Assembly: GCA_964019155.1 (NCBI GenBank)
Contig: OZ025242.1
Coordinates: 71,206,228-71,270,227 of the forward strand
Direction of reading: 5' to 3'
Length of the DNA: 64,000 nt
Source of the DNA: Osedax fenrisi
Taxonomy: Eukaryota; Annelida; Polychaeta; Sabellida; Siboglinidae
Positions 48,770 through 59,900 of the stretch are shown here, piece after piece. The translations under genes were made by a program, and so were the position numbers. The notes below the pieces were generated by a model. It saw only the letters and a list, made by a program, of their open reading frames with translations. It was not told the DNA's origin and made no database searches. How positions within the stretch are numbered: position 1 is the stretch's first letter; every line of letters starts with the position of its first letter.

Positions 48770-51001
48770 TCTTTTACAATTGTATATTAATATATTAATT
48801 TTCCAATAGAATTAATAATATACTTGACTTACTAATTACTTACGATAAACTCTTATTATCTAATGTTTCTAAAGAACCTAAATTTGGATTAAATCAGTAC
48901 ATTAGTGATAATTTTTCTTTTTCCTTTAATATGTTAACAAATTCAAATAGTAGGTATAACTAATCCTATACAACCAAACTTTAAAAAAAAAAAAATTTCT
49001 TGAAATATACTCTTAAAATGTACTCATTAAAAAATATACAATGGGAAAAAATACTCTCCTGTGGAAATGATATTGATGAAATTATAGTTATTTTCTACTC
49101 AACTATATTAAATATCTTTGATAAAACAGTTCCAATGACAAAAGTTGTTACTAATACAAATAAATACCCAAAATATATACACTCTATTCAATTAAAATTC
49201 TTACGAAATTTAAAAAATAGGTATATGTCAATTACTAATCATAATAAGTGGCGAGATTCACAATCTCTTCTATATTATAATAGGATTCCTATTAATAATT
49301 TTATTTTGAATAGAGAGTACAAGATTATCAATTCTAATAAATCATTATTCTATAAATATGTTAATTCTAGATGTTCATCTCACAATGAAAGATCTCCTTT
49401 AATCAAAGATGATAATACATATGCATCACTAGATTACGATAAAGCAAGATTATTAAACGAGCAATTTACATCCGTTTTTACAATAGACAATGGTATCATT
49501 CCGGATCACACACTGAAAACAAATGAAACAATTAATAATGTTATATTTACAAGAGAAAATGTTAGAAAAATGTTAAGTCAACTCTCCACTTCATATCAAA
49601 TTCCTCCAGATAAAATACCATCTTTTATATTTAAAAAATTCTCACATGATTTATAACTACCACTATCAATAGTATTTAATAAATCAATTAATTCTGGTAA
49701 ATGTCCCTTTATGTGGAAATACAATTCTATTACTCCAATTTAAAAAAATGGCGATCCTTCTGTTAAAGAAAATTATTGGCCAATTTCAATAACTTGTATA
49801 GGGTATTAATGTCAAGGGTATTTGAAAAGATTTTAACAAATAGTATTACATCATTTTTATAAACAAATTCACTTTTATCTCCATCGCAATTTGGTTTTAC
49901 AAGTGGTAGGTCTGTTGAATTACAATTGCTATCTTGCTTGAAAACATGGACATCAGCTATTGATGATAAAAAATGTATAGATATCATTTATTTCGACTTT
50001 AAAAATGCTTTCGATAAAGTATCACACAGAAAACTTCTCGTTAAAATCAAAGATATTGGCATATCTGGTAATATTTATAAATGGATTGAGAATTTTTTAA
50101 CTAATAGAAAACAATAAGTCAAAATAAATTATACATATTCTAAATTTAAAAATTATTATCAGGCGTGCCTAGGGCTCAGTTATTGGACTATTCTTTTTAT
50201 TATTTTTATTAATGATGTAACTAATTTATTTACTGATAAAATAAAAATTGAGCTATTTGCAGATGATACACAAATTCACCTACAATCTAAAAATATATCT
50301 GATAGAAATCACATGCAAATAGCGATAAATTAATTTTTATCATGGAGCAATAGTTGGCAACTCGATATCGCTTCACATAAAACAGCAATAATGACATTAA
50401 TTAGTATAGATATACCAACCTACTAGATAACACGGTAATTTAAACATGTCATACACATAAAGATTTAGGTATACAATTTGATAAATATTTATATTTTGAT
50501 AAGCACATATTATATTGTTGAAGGGGTGCTCTTTTAACGATTAATAATTTATTCCGTTGTTTTTTAATAAATTATATCACCACACTTATAAAGGCTTATA
50601 TTACCTATGATCGTCCAAAAGTAGAATTTTCGACAACAGTATGGAACCCTGGTCTGAAAGCTAGACGATATAATGGTCTAGCTGACAAAATAGAAAGGGT
50701 TCAGCGAGTATTTACGAGAAGATTATTTGGAAGATGTGGATTGGCTTATATTAGTTATAGCGAACATCTTAATTATCTTGGCTTACACTCATTAGCATTA
50801 AGACGTTTGCATAAAGATATAATAATGATATATAAACTAATTCATAATATGTGCAATATCGATTTATCTAATATACTCAATCCATTACAGACAAACTTTC
50901 GTACTCGTGGCCATGGAATAAAACTCGTGGCTACAAAATCTCGTACAAATATACATATGAATTACCTAAATAATCGTATATTAAAGTGTGGAATAATCTA
51001 G
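48770..51001 (+). pseudogene. LINE relic: endonuclease end, RT and C-terminus
   Basis: The most complete LINE here. It starts with NILDLLITYDKLLLSNV (end of endonuclease), followed by a 218-codon open stretch (49000-49656) forming the linker. After stops come QFGFTSGRSVELQLL (about 49890) and IYFDFKNAFDKVSHRKLL (motif A, about 50000). Then a degraded motif B (ACLGLSYWTILF), and ELFADDTQIHL (about 50265) with FADD retained. The C-terminus has RLFGRCGLAYISYSEHLNYLG, LRRLHKDIIMIYKLIHN and RILKCGII before the stop at 51001. Several in-frame stops and frameshifts make it inactive. By motif style it is Jockey/I-like rather than L2-like; the clade is unconfirmed. Confidence 0.8.
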
Positions 51002-51117
51002 ATTATTAAACTGTCCATTCATAATCATTAAACTGTTTTAAATCACGTATTGTCAACATTAATTTTAAAATTACCTATAAATTATGAGACTTACTATCTC
51101 ATAATTATTTATTTTTA

Positions 51118-51168
<51 letters not shown>

Positions 51169-51362
51169 ATGTATATTATGTATATATTTATATATATTAT
51201 TTTCCGGTACATATAATTCTTCGTACTATATAATAACATATGTTAATGATTTATTATTATTATATTATTATTTTACGTTTTGTTATAGTTTTGCGTTTTA
51301 CTTTTTTTTATAATTTATTTGTTTACTATTCATAATATATGAATATAATTCGTAATAAAATT
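51002..51362. other. Probable 3' UTR of the LINE
   Basis: AT-rich, with (TA)n at 51125-51165. It leads directly into the AATTC and AAT repeats that probably form the element's tail. Confidence 0.4.
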
Positions 51363-51683
<321 letters not shown>

Positions 51684-52206
51684 TAATAATAGTAATAATA
51701 GTATATTATTTATTATTAGGTGAATTAATTATTTATTAGGTCTGTTGCAAAAGCTCGTCATATAATGTATACATTAATTATAGATTCTATAAAGTTAGAC
51801 TAGAATCATTTAAATTAGAATCTCATGATAAGAATCACAAATAACCATAAACATTAATATCTTAAACAATAGCTCATAAAAGATGATAACTTTGTCCGGT
51901 ATTTACATTTAAAATAAGTATAGCGGTAATTGTAAAAAAAAACTAAATATAATAAATCATAATGACAATACAATTAAAATAAACTAAACAATAAATCTAT
52001 TAATGATTTGATACGTCATATAATAAATTTTAAAATTTCCTTTATGTTAAAAATAGATGGACAAAGTACATGTATTGTTTCCATAAAAATAGAATTATAA
52101 TTATTTATAAATACTTAATAAACTTAATAAACATACTTTTGTGTTGCTCTCTTATGTTGTTGAATGTTTTGTAACGTTCTGTAATATTAATAATCATTAG
52201 TTTATA
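51684..52206. other. AT-rich stretch
   Basis: No gene or repeat termini recognised. Confidence 0.5.
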
Positions 52207-52300
52207 GGCAACTTCCGATATCTACGAATCCAAGGAACCAATTAAATACTTTTGAGATAACGGGTTACTGAGATAACGAATTAATGATATTTGTTTAATA
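52207..52300. mobile_element. pogo-like terminus remnant
   Basis: CAACTTCCGATATCTACGAA...CCAAGGAACC aligns with the left end of the element at 2784 (CAACTCCCGATAAGTCGGA...CAAGGGACC). It is followed by GAGATAACG repeats. Only the end is recognisable. Confidence 0.4.
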
Positions 52301-52708
52301 TTTTAAATAATAAAAATACATTTTCATTGAATGTATTGACATTAATAAGACTACGGTATTACTCTATGTCGCATAGTTGTTGATATATTATGAGAGACAT
52401 ATCCTGTATGATATACGATATGTGTATATGTATATATATAACATATATTGATAAATTAAAATTTAATATATAAAATATCATTAATCATTAATATAAGTTT
52501 GTACGTGAACTGATTTTATAACTTCAATTAATGCACATAGATTTGAAATATACGCATAAGAACTATCCTCGATAACTACTACCGTCGATAACCATTGCGA
52601 TATCGCACACTGTAAACATAGTGGTAGTAACAAGCTCTCGTTACTTGTACATCATCACCACAGTGTACGGTATCGGATACAGACGGCAAACTATCACTAG
52701 GGTATCAC

Positions 52709-52877
52709 TAGGGGCAACGCTGCAACGATGGTGTGTATGTAGGGGGGGGGGACCAATCAATCAAAATAAATGTTGTGGTAAAAGTGGGGGGGGACCAATA
52801 TATAGGAGGTCCCCCTAGATTTTAAAGTGGGGTGGGACATATCCCCCCACCCCGTACCACCTGTTGCAGCGCCCCTA
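52709..52877. mobile_element. 169-bp hAT-like MITE with 8-bp target duplication
   Basis: Ends TAGGGGCAACGCTGCAAC and GTTGCAGCGCCCCTA are inverted with a 2-3 base gap. Flanks GGTATCAC (52701-52708) and GTTATCAC (52878-52885) match at 7 of 8 positions. 8-bp duplications and TAGGG/CAGGG-type ends are hAT hallmarks. The interior carries G runs of 8-10 bases (near 52741 and 52786) and a C run, so it could form G-quadruplexes. Confidence 0.75.
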
Positions 52878-52885
52878 GTTATCAC

Positions 52886-53401
52886 ACTAACAAAATAGGC
52901 CGATATCGAGCTGTTATATAATACGCTCGCCTGCTATCGGGCTAGTCAGATATATAATAGGTAATTTATATATAAGGTATGCTCGATATCTGTATAGCCG
53001 ATTATTGTTGATGTTTGAAGATAAAGGGTTATAGCCCTATAACCCTATAACCCTATAGCCCTATAGCCATACAGCCCTACAGCCCTATAGCCCTATGGCC
53101 CTATACAAATCTGGACTATATCGGGCAGTTAGTTCGTTGGTATGAAAGCAGCTTAGAGGTGCTTAACGAACAAGATGCGAATCTTACGTAATCGCAATTA
53201 TCAATAGTTTGATGCCAGTCACGTGTAAAGAATACTAGTTATCGTGTGGCGATAGCTCGGCGTAATATTCGCCACTATTCGCGAATAATTGTCGACGTTT
53301 TATAGATGAAACACACACGATTATTCGCTATTGAGGTTTTCGTGCGAATATCCTCGAGCGTAACATCGGATTAAAGCCTACAACCCTACATCTCCGTCTC
53401 A
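52886..53401. other. CpG-rich intergenic segment
   Basis: GC-richer than average with many TATTCGC/GCGAATA motifs (53260-53350). No exon-like signals. An 8-bp repeat lies at 53034-53106. Confidence 0.4.
53034..53106. repeat. (AGCCCTAT)n, ~9 copies
   Basis: 8-bp units AGCCCTAT/AACCCTAT/GGCCCTAT. Superficially telomere-like (AACCCT) but the unit length and sequence differ. Confidence 0.85.
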
Positions 53402-53745
53402 CCCAGCAAACAGTAAGAGCAGCATAATAGCAGCATAACAGCAAATGCTAGAGCCTCAAATATTTACATTATGCTATTATGCTGCTATTAATGTCTATTA
53501 TGCTGCTATTATGCTGCTATTATTATAATAGGAGCATAATAGCAGCATAATAGACATTTAAAATTAATAGCAGCATAATATCAGCATAATAGCAGCATAA
53601 CAGCAGCATAACAGCAGCATAATATCATTAAAAATTAATAGCAGCATAATAGACATTTAATAGCAGCATAATAGCACAATGTAAACATTTGAGGCTCTAG
53701 TATTTGCTGTTATGCTGCTATTATGCTGCTCTTACTGTTTGCTAG
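53402..53745. mobile_element. Foldback MITE of AGCAGCATAATA repeats, copy 2
   Basis: The left end CCCAGCAAACAGTAAGAGC and right end GCTCTTACTGTTTGCTAG are inverted. Next comes AATGCTAGAGCCTCAAAT and its reverse, with a core of AGCAGCATAATA repeats in both directions. It is the same family as 9105-9550, with both ends intact and about 100 bp less core repeat. Confidence 0.8.
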
Positions 53746-53866
53746 GCATACACATGTGGCATAGCGTGTGTATAGCGTCTAAATACTCACTGTTATCATA
53801 GCGCACCGGTCGTCTTCTTCAAATGTAGATCTACACCACGTGATGACCGGTATCGATGACCAGTAG

Positions 53867-54150
53867 ATGTACGATGTACAATGTACGATGTACGATGTAC
53901 AACGTCACATGTCCGATGTACAACGTCACATGTCCGATGTACAACGTCACATGTCCGATGTACGACGTCACATGTCCGATGTACGACGTCACATGTCCGA
54001 TGTACAACGTCACATGTCCGATGTACAACGTCACATGTCCGATGTACGACGTCACATGTCCGATGTACAACGTCACATGTCCGATGTACAACGTCACATG
54101 TCCGATGTACGACGTCACATGTCCGATGTACAACGTCACATGTCCGATAT
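53867..54150. repeat. 21-bp tandem repeat with CRE half-sites
   Basis: Twelve copies of CGATGTACAACGTCACATGTC (period 21), preceded by shorter GATGTAC units. Units differ mainly at one position (AAC or GAC before GTCACATG), in the order A A A G G A A G A A G A. A 21-bp unit without stops keeps several frames open on both strands, which explains the MYNVTCP- and CTTSHVR-type frames. Each unit holds an ACGTCA (CREB/ATF half-site). Confidence 0.95.
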
Positions 54151-54478
54151 ACATTGTACGTGTGACGTCGTTGTATCACTGATGCCACCTAGGTGAAGAA
54201 AAAGAGCTCTTTTAATGAACTTTTAATGAACTTTTAATAAACATCCAATTAGTTAATGCGGGCCGCTTCTTTAGCGAGTTAATACATGTAGTGTGCAGAC
54301 TTCAGACACAACTGACTGCAGACTTAACGACGCCGTGGACGTCATAAAACATAACATATAAAACACGAAATGTTGAGTTAGGATTTGTTTAGGTTAATTA
54401 AAATTAGTGCGCCATTAAAGTGTAATTCATTAAAATAAACATTTGTTTACGACTTGTGATATATCTAATTAGTTATAG

Positions 54479-54536
<58 letters not shown>

Positions 54537-54632
54537 ACTAAATCAAACTTTATATATTGAAATGTCTGAGATATCATGTATTCTGATACGTTGAGAGTTT
54601 GATAAATGGGGAGATAATTGTAGTCAATTTCC

Positions 54633-54669
<37 letters not shown>

Positions 54670-54767
54670 CTAATAATAATCATAATGATATGACTACAAT
54701 TTAATTACAGTTACTTATATAAATGGATTAATTAATATTGATTAATAGTTATTATTATTTTGTATTT

Positions 54768-54804
<37 letters not shown>

Positions 54805-54836
54805 ATATATATATATGATATATATATATATAATAA
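54151..54836. other. Intergenic
   Basis: No gene seen. (TA)n at 54480-54535, 54635-54665 and 54770-54835. A short ACTTTTAATGA triplication lies near 54210-54240. Confidence 0.5.
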
Positions 54837-55105
54837 CTCCCTATTTGGCTAATTCGGTAGATACAAAAGCAGTAGGACATGTGTTCAATCCACGTCCGGA
54901 CCATTAAAATAGGTATGAATAAAATAATATTTAGAAGCAATTTTATATAATTATGTATAAATAAATTATCTATTCTCGTTAAAACCATGGGTGCCTTAAC
55001 ATGAGAGCGGTTTCGAAGGGACATTAGAGCCATATATAGTTATAATTTAAAATGTCATCTAAATTCCTGAATGGGATGAAAGGACTCCACCACAATAAAA
55101 ATAAC
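54837..55105 (+). mobile_element. tRNA-derived SINE, copy 1
   Basis: The head has an A-box-like TTGGCTAATTCGGTAG and a B-box-like TGTTCAATCC, 30-40 bp apart, then CCGGACCATTAAAA. The body has AATTATGTATAAATAAAT, GTTAAAACCA, GAGCGGTTTCGAAGG and ACATTAGAGCCATAT, and the tail is AATAAAAATAAC. It matches the second copy at 59275-59900 throughout, defining a family of about 265 bp. The degenerate head cannot fold as a functional tRNA. Confidence 0.75.
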
Positions 55106-55394
55106 AATTACAATATAGAGTTGTCTAACAAAGATAATATATCCATAATATAATGATAGATTATTTGATAAATATTCGCTCATATATTAATTTGTACAAC
55201 TGGAAATTCGAATCTAATTTGTAAAATAATTGTAATTGTATTATATTATTAAGTCAATATTTCATTATATAACTGATATATATTAGTATAATAATCTATT
55301 ATATATTTAACAACTAATTTTATTATATGATATAATATTTTATCAATAAATGTAAGGATATATTTAATAACATTTATTAATTAATTTTACTTAA

Positions 55395-56218
55395 TAGGGG
55401 TATGGGTAGGCAGGTATTGGGTAGGCGCTGGAGTTAAAATGTGTTAAATAATTTAATTTTAACAATATTTTTTTATTATTTATTATCCAAGTTCTGTATT
55501 TTATTTATAATATCCTAAAATATTTTTTAATATTTTTGAGTATTTCTATCAATATAAAGTGTTTTATGAGTAATAAATTTATAAATATATTTTGTATTTA
55601 TGTAAATACTTGTAATATGTAATCTTATATTACGATTTATTAGAATAATCGTTTAATTTAAAATTTCTAGATTTATTTTAGCATAGATCATAGATTAAAT
55701 AGCATTAAATAAATAAACAAATCATGTGTTATATATTTGTTTTTATATTATATATTTTATATAGTTGCATATTTGTACATATTATCTATGATTATTTATG
55801 TAAAAACGTTGAATGTCATTTTCTCCAGTTTTTACTTTTTCACTTAGTAACCACATGTAAATGCCTACTACTTTTTTAATTTATATTATTTTTATCTGAA
55901 ATTGTTACTGTAAATGTATAACATATACACCAATATAAATAAATCTTGATGTTATATTATATTTTATATTAATTAAATAAATAATGATTATGTATGATTA
56001 TGTAATATATTTATAATAAAAAATATTCATCGTTTTTAAACTGTTTTATTTCATACTTTTAAATTAATTATATTTATGAAATTAATTTATATAGATGAAT
56101 TTGGATAGTATCTATTGAATAAAAAAAAATTATGTAATTATCTTTATTAATTTTTTATCCCAAACTTTTTCGGTGGAGCTATAAATAGAATGGTGTACAT
56201 GAACTCCAGCGCCTGCCC
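55395..56218. mobile_element. TTAA-flanked MITE with GGCGCTGGAGTT ends
   Basis: The right end AACTCCAGCGCCTGCCC is followed by TTAA. At the left, TTAA (55391-55394) is followed by TAGGGGTATGGGTAGGCAGG, then GGGTAGGCGCTGGAGTT, the inverse of the right end, offset by about 30 bp. TTAA duplication suggests piggyBac- or Kolobok-type mobilisation. 824 bp, no coding frame. Confidence 0.55.
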
Positions 56219-56600
56219 TTAAATATTCAATTTAAAATTAATAAATATCTCATTACAAAATACTGATATTGGTTGAAAATTTTTTTTAATTATTGGGATT
56301 ATTTTAACGCTTTATAAACGTTCTAATGATTTAATGAAATGTTATTCAATTCCCATTTGATTTTCACATTTTTACCAAGATTGTACATTTTTCACATTTT
56401 CAATTCGTGTTAATATTTACAATTGAAAAACCATGTGACTTTGACCCGTACGAATTAAAGCTATGTAATATATAAAGATAGGCGGCAATTCATTTTACTT
56501 TTGTAGAACCGAATCCTCAATGGAATATTGTAATAACCAAGCGAGCATCATTCCGATATTCCTAACGAAATACATGATTGCGTAACGAGTAATGTCATAT
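56219..56600. other. Intergenic
   Basis: No gene seen. Confidence 0.4.
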
Positions 56601-56613
56601 ATTACTTCATGTA

Positions 56614-56645
56614 TTACGTCATGTGTTAAGTCGTGTATTACGTCA
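56614..56645. promoter_or_regulatory. Paired TTACGTCA sites
   Basis: TTACGTCA at 56614-56621 and 56638-56645 (24 bp apart), with near matches TTACTTCAT and TTAAGTCGT around them. These are CREB/ATF-type motifs; regulation is inferred. Confidence 0.3.
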
Positions 56646-56746
56646 TGATAACAAGGACACGACATTGATGATACCGCATTCGAAAGAAAAATGTGTATCG
56701 TATATATTATATGTATTACATCGTCTAGAACATATATTGTTGTATG

Positions 56747-56786
<40 letters not shown>

Positions 56787-56859
56787 TACCACATACGCGT
56801 GTATATATTGGGTTAATTTACTATATCTAATACAAGTAGAGTGATTGATTTCACGTGGG

Positions 56860-57075
56860 TTAATAGACGGTAAACGTATTTCACTCCGAAGTGTGCGCTC
56901 TCCGGTGTGCGTGCGTGTGTGATATAGCCGCGAGCGACGCTTGATGTACCGCATACCGTATCGCTCCGAAACGTAAACAAATTGTTTATTTATTTGCGGT
57001 GAAAATCGCCGTGGCGTCTTCGATGTCCTATTGTTGTTCTTATGAATCGATAAGCGGCCATTGTTAGTCTAATTT
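56860..57075. promoter_or_regulatory. GC-rich module with FOX and SOX motifs
   Basis: In 200 bp: GTAAACAAATTGTTTAT (a FOX GTAAACA overlapping an inverted ACAAAT/ATTGT SOX-like pair), CTATTGTTGTTC, ATCGATAA and CCATTGTTAG, a perfect SOX core (AACAATGG reversed). It lies about 3.8 kb beyond the 3' end of SoxE. A SoxE-responsive enhancer is a plausible but untested reading. Confidence 0.35.
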
Positions 57076-57089
57076 ATACTTTTATAGTT

Positions 57090-57090
57090 C

Positions 57091-57161
<71 letters not shown>

Positions 57162-57170
57162 CATATATAT
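57090..57170. repeat. (TA)n microsatellite
   Basis: About 80 bp of TA with two ACA interruptions. Confidence 0.85.
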
Positions 57171-57351
57171 TGAATGGTTTCGAAGAATACTTTAAATATT
57201 AAACTATATATAGGTAAATGAACATATATTTACACACATATATATTTTTGTACAGAAAAGGTATTTATATTGTAAAGTACTTTACATAATTGTACGTTAT
57301 TACAATACCTGCGACACTAATTCTGCTGCAGGAAGTTACGAGTAACCGCTA

Positions 57352-57392
57352 TTACGCAATAACTTCGTGACGTAATACATACTATGACGTAA
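57352..57392. promoter_or_regulatory. bZIP site cluster
   Basis: TTACGCAA (57352-57359, C/EBP-type) is followed by TGACGTAA at 57368-57375 and 57385-57392 (CREB/ATF-type), all within 41 bp. Confidence 0.35.
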
Positions 57393-57420
57393 CACGACAT
57401 TACATCGAACCGTGTAAATA

Positions 57421-57748
57421 AATTGTTTTGATTATTAATAAAATAGTATATATTATTTTTTTGTTTCTCGTCGTTTAGTTTTTTTCATCGCAAAATGTTA
57501 TTAAACTATTTATATCCGTTTAAATAACTAGTTTAAACTAATATAAAACATCGAGGATGTGATGCGACCTTTAACCTACAAGAGAGCACCTGTTGATACA
57601 CATGCTTAGCCTTACTTTATTACGCATCTCAACGCCTACATATCATCAATGTAATAGTTCTATTTTCCTCCATCTTATTACCAAATCGTGCATCATTCTA
57701 TTTTTATAAATTTTGTTATTTTATCGTTTTATTTATTCATTTATTTAT

Positions 57749-57804
<56 letters not shown>

Positions 57805-58325
57805 TTCCCATTGATTATATTGTATTGTCACGTACACCTACGAGTGGTGGGCACACCTATTCTGGGTGCAAATAAACCCTATCATCATCACCATCACCAC
57901 CGCCATGTGATCGTAACGTACACTGTACATCGTACGGTAGAGACGACGTAAGCAGCCTACTATCTACGTAGCCGGATAACACGGGTATTACGGGTGTCAG
58001 TGGACAAACTCTTGGGTCAAGTTTGTACCCCCAAGGCACAAGGATTGAGGACCCCTTTCCCTAAAGTTGATACGGTGATTAAGTGCTTGCATCTGAATAA
58101 TTCCCCTTTTTATTATTATTTTGTTATTATATCATTTGTTAATTTTATATCTTAACCATATGTAACATGGCATTTATAAATCATTATATATATTCGTTTA
58201 TATTCGTTATTTGTTTTTTATTATTATTGTTTTATGTCATTTTGTTTGTTTTAAACAATAAATTATATCTATCTATAACACGGTAACTATCGTTGAGCAC
58301 GCTAATACAATAGAGTTCTAGGTGG
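57421..58325. other. Intergenic, GC-richer patch at 57835-58060
   Basis: (TA)n at 57750-57802 and an ATCATCACC microsatellite at 57878-57905. The patch has frames on both strands (e.g. - 57857-58039) without any recognisable domain. A string AACAATAAATTATATCTATC near 58255 could be a LINE tail. No gene is called. Confidence 0.4.
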
Positions 58326-58404
58326 TCACGTGGTCACGTCGATGTTGATGTGACCACACCACCGTCATCACGTGATACCTGATGGAGCAGCGCTCGTCAC
58401 GTGA
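58326..58404. promoter_or_regulatory. E-box cluster
   Basis: TCACGTGG (58326), TCACGTC (58334), TCACGTGA (58368) and TCACGTGA (58397) in 79 bp; a further TCACGTGA is at 58709-58716. It is the densest such cluster in the window, in a GC-richer patch. Confidence 0.4.
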
Positions 58405-58568
58405 TCCACGGAGAAGAGCTCGTCACCACTAGTAAAGTATAGCACATATAATGTACAACCGTCGTAGAGCGTATCATTGGGCGTGGCTTAGAAGAAGGGA
58501 ACTCGTAACATAACTAAATCGAATGATTTAATTAAACTATTAAAATATTGAATTCCTAAGTATAGTAC

Positions 58569-58608
<40 letters not shown>

Positions 58609-58805
58609 TAAAGGACGAATAGATATTACTGTATCGGGCGATTAAATACGTATACACTCGTAATACATATACAAACTACTAGACTAAAGGAAGTACTTAG
58701 CGACCACGTCACGTGACTAAAGCTACGAATACTAAGCCACCTATAGTCGCCGGCAGAGATTAATCTAACTAGAGCTACGAGCGATGAGGTATCGAGTGCG
58801 CCTCG

Positions 58806-58900
58806 TATGCGGGTCGTCAATGGGGGTGATTGTGTATGTGGGTGTCAGGTGGGTGTCGGATGAGTGTCGTATGGGTGTCAGGTGGGTGGTAAGTGGGCGA
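58806..58900. repeat. 11-bp GTGTCAGGTGG-type repeat
   Basis: About six diverged copies (GTGTCAGGTGG, GTGTCGGATGA, GTGTCGTATGG). G-rich on +. Confidence 0.75.
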
Positions 58901-58971
58901 GGAGTTACATAAACAACACCGCACTGGTCAAGAACCTGGTATGATATCTCAGCGGGTGGTCAGTGTCAGAA

Positions 58972-58974
<3 letters not shown>

Positions 58975-59032
<58 letters not shown>
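58975..59032. repeat. (TA)n microsatellite
   Basis: About 29 TA units. Confidence 0.85.
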
Positions 59033-59034
<2 letters not shown>

Positions 59035-59274
59035 CATTTAGCGATATAGTGGAGGTAGCAAAAGAATAATATGCTGGAGAGTAAAGTAAGGAAAGGAAAA
59101 ATACTGGAAGAGAGAAGGGAATACAAAATAGAGATATGTGAGAGAGAGGAAGAGTGGAAATATCATAGGATACATAGAGACAGGTGTATCTACATGGAAG
59201 AATATGTTGAGGGATATCAATACCGAGGAAGATATATATATATATATATATATATAGATTTATATATATATTTA

Positions 59275-59900
59275 TATTTATTATTTTTATTTTTGTGAAT
59301 TCCTTACATCCCTATCTTGGAACATAGATGAAGTTTTCACTTATAACCATATGGCTCTAATGTACCTTCGAAGACGCTCTGTTGTTAAGACCCCGGTAAG
59401 TAAAGTAATCAGTGATAGTGTTAGATTATAGTTGTATCATCATCATGATTTGTGATTAACTGATCACAATACGATTACAATCATATTACAATCATTGATA
59501 AGCAACTATGCTTTGATTACGAAATACACTTCTAAATCATTGATATTAATACGATTGTATATAATAATTGTTAACTGATCACTAACATAGATTCACGATC
59601 AGTTGGTAATCATTGATTGTAATACGATTGTAATCGAATCAAAATGTGTGATCGTAATCAATACATAGCCCCATGATTGTAATCTGATTACTTGTTGGAT
59701 TGTAATCTGATTACGATCTTTGATTACTTTACTTTACTTACTGGGGCATCCGTGGTTTTACCGAGAGCAAATCATTTATTTATACATAATTATATAATAT
59801 CACTAGTAAGACCTTTTAATGGTCCGGACGGGGCTCGAACCCGCGTCCTACTACTTGTGTGTCTAACGCCTTAGCAAACTGAGCCACCCAAGTAGTTTAA
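59275..59900 (-). mobile_element. tRNA-derived SINE, copy 2, interrupted
   Basis: On the minus strand the head (59897-59822) has A box TGGCTCAGTTTG and B box GGTTCGAGCCC. The body then runs to 59747, is broken by a 356-bp inverted-repeat insertion, and resumes at 59390 with GTCTTAACA, GAGCGTCTTCGAAGG and ACATTAGAGCCATAT. It ends in an A/T-rich tail near 59275. Both promoter boxes are better preserved than in copy 1. The acceptor-stem halves do not pair, so it is not a working tRNA gene. Confidence 0.75.
59391..59746. mobile_element. 356-bp palindromic MITE nested in the SINE
   Basis: Ends CCCCGGTAAGTAAAGTAATC and ACTTTACTTTACTTACTGGGG are inverted. The interior consists largely of GATTACAATC, GATTACGATC and TGATCA words in both directions. 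Comparison with the uninterrupted SINE copy puts the junction at GATG|TCTTAACA (SINE strand) with no clear target duplication. No coding frame. The superfamily is uncertain. Confidence 0.75.

Noticed and set aside
53034..53106. Telomere-like AACCCT repeats
   Set aside because: The unit is 8 bp (AGCCCTAT) rather than the 6-bp TTAGGG complement, and internal in position.
53796..54196. Five overlapping open frames of 94-130 codons
   Set aside because: A stop-free 21-bp tandem unit keeps several frames open on both strands. There is no splice or promoter logic specific to one.
57857..58039. 60-codon minus-strand frame in a GC-richer patch
   Set aside because: No domain; it contains a translated ATC/ACC microsatellite.
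59822..59897. Candidate tRNA gene
   Set aside because: A and B boxes are present but the acceptor halves do not pair, and the sequence continues into a repeated body. It is the head of a SINE.
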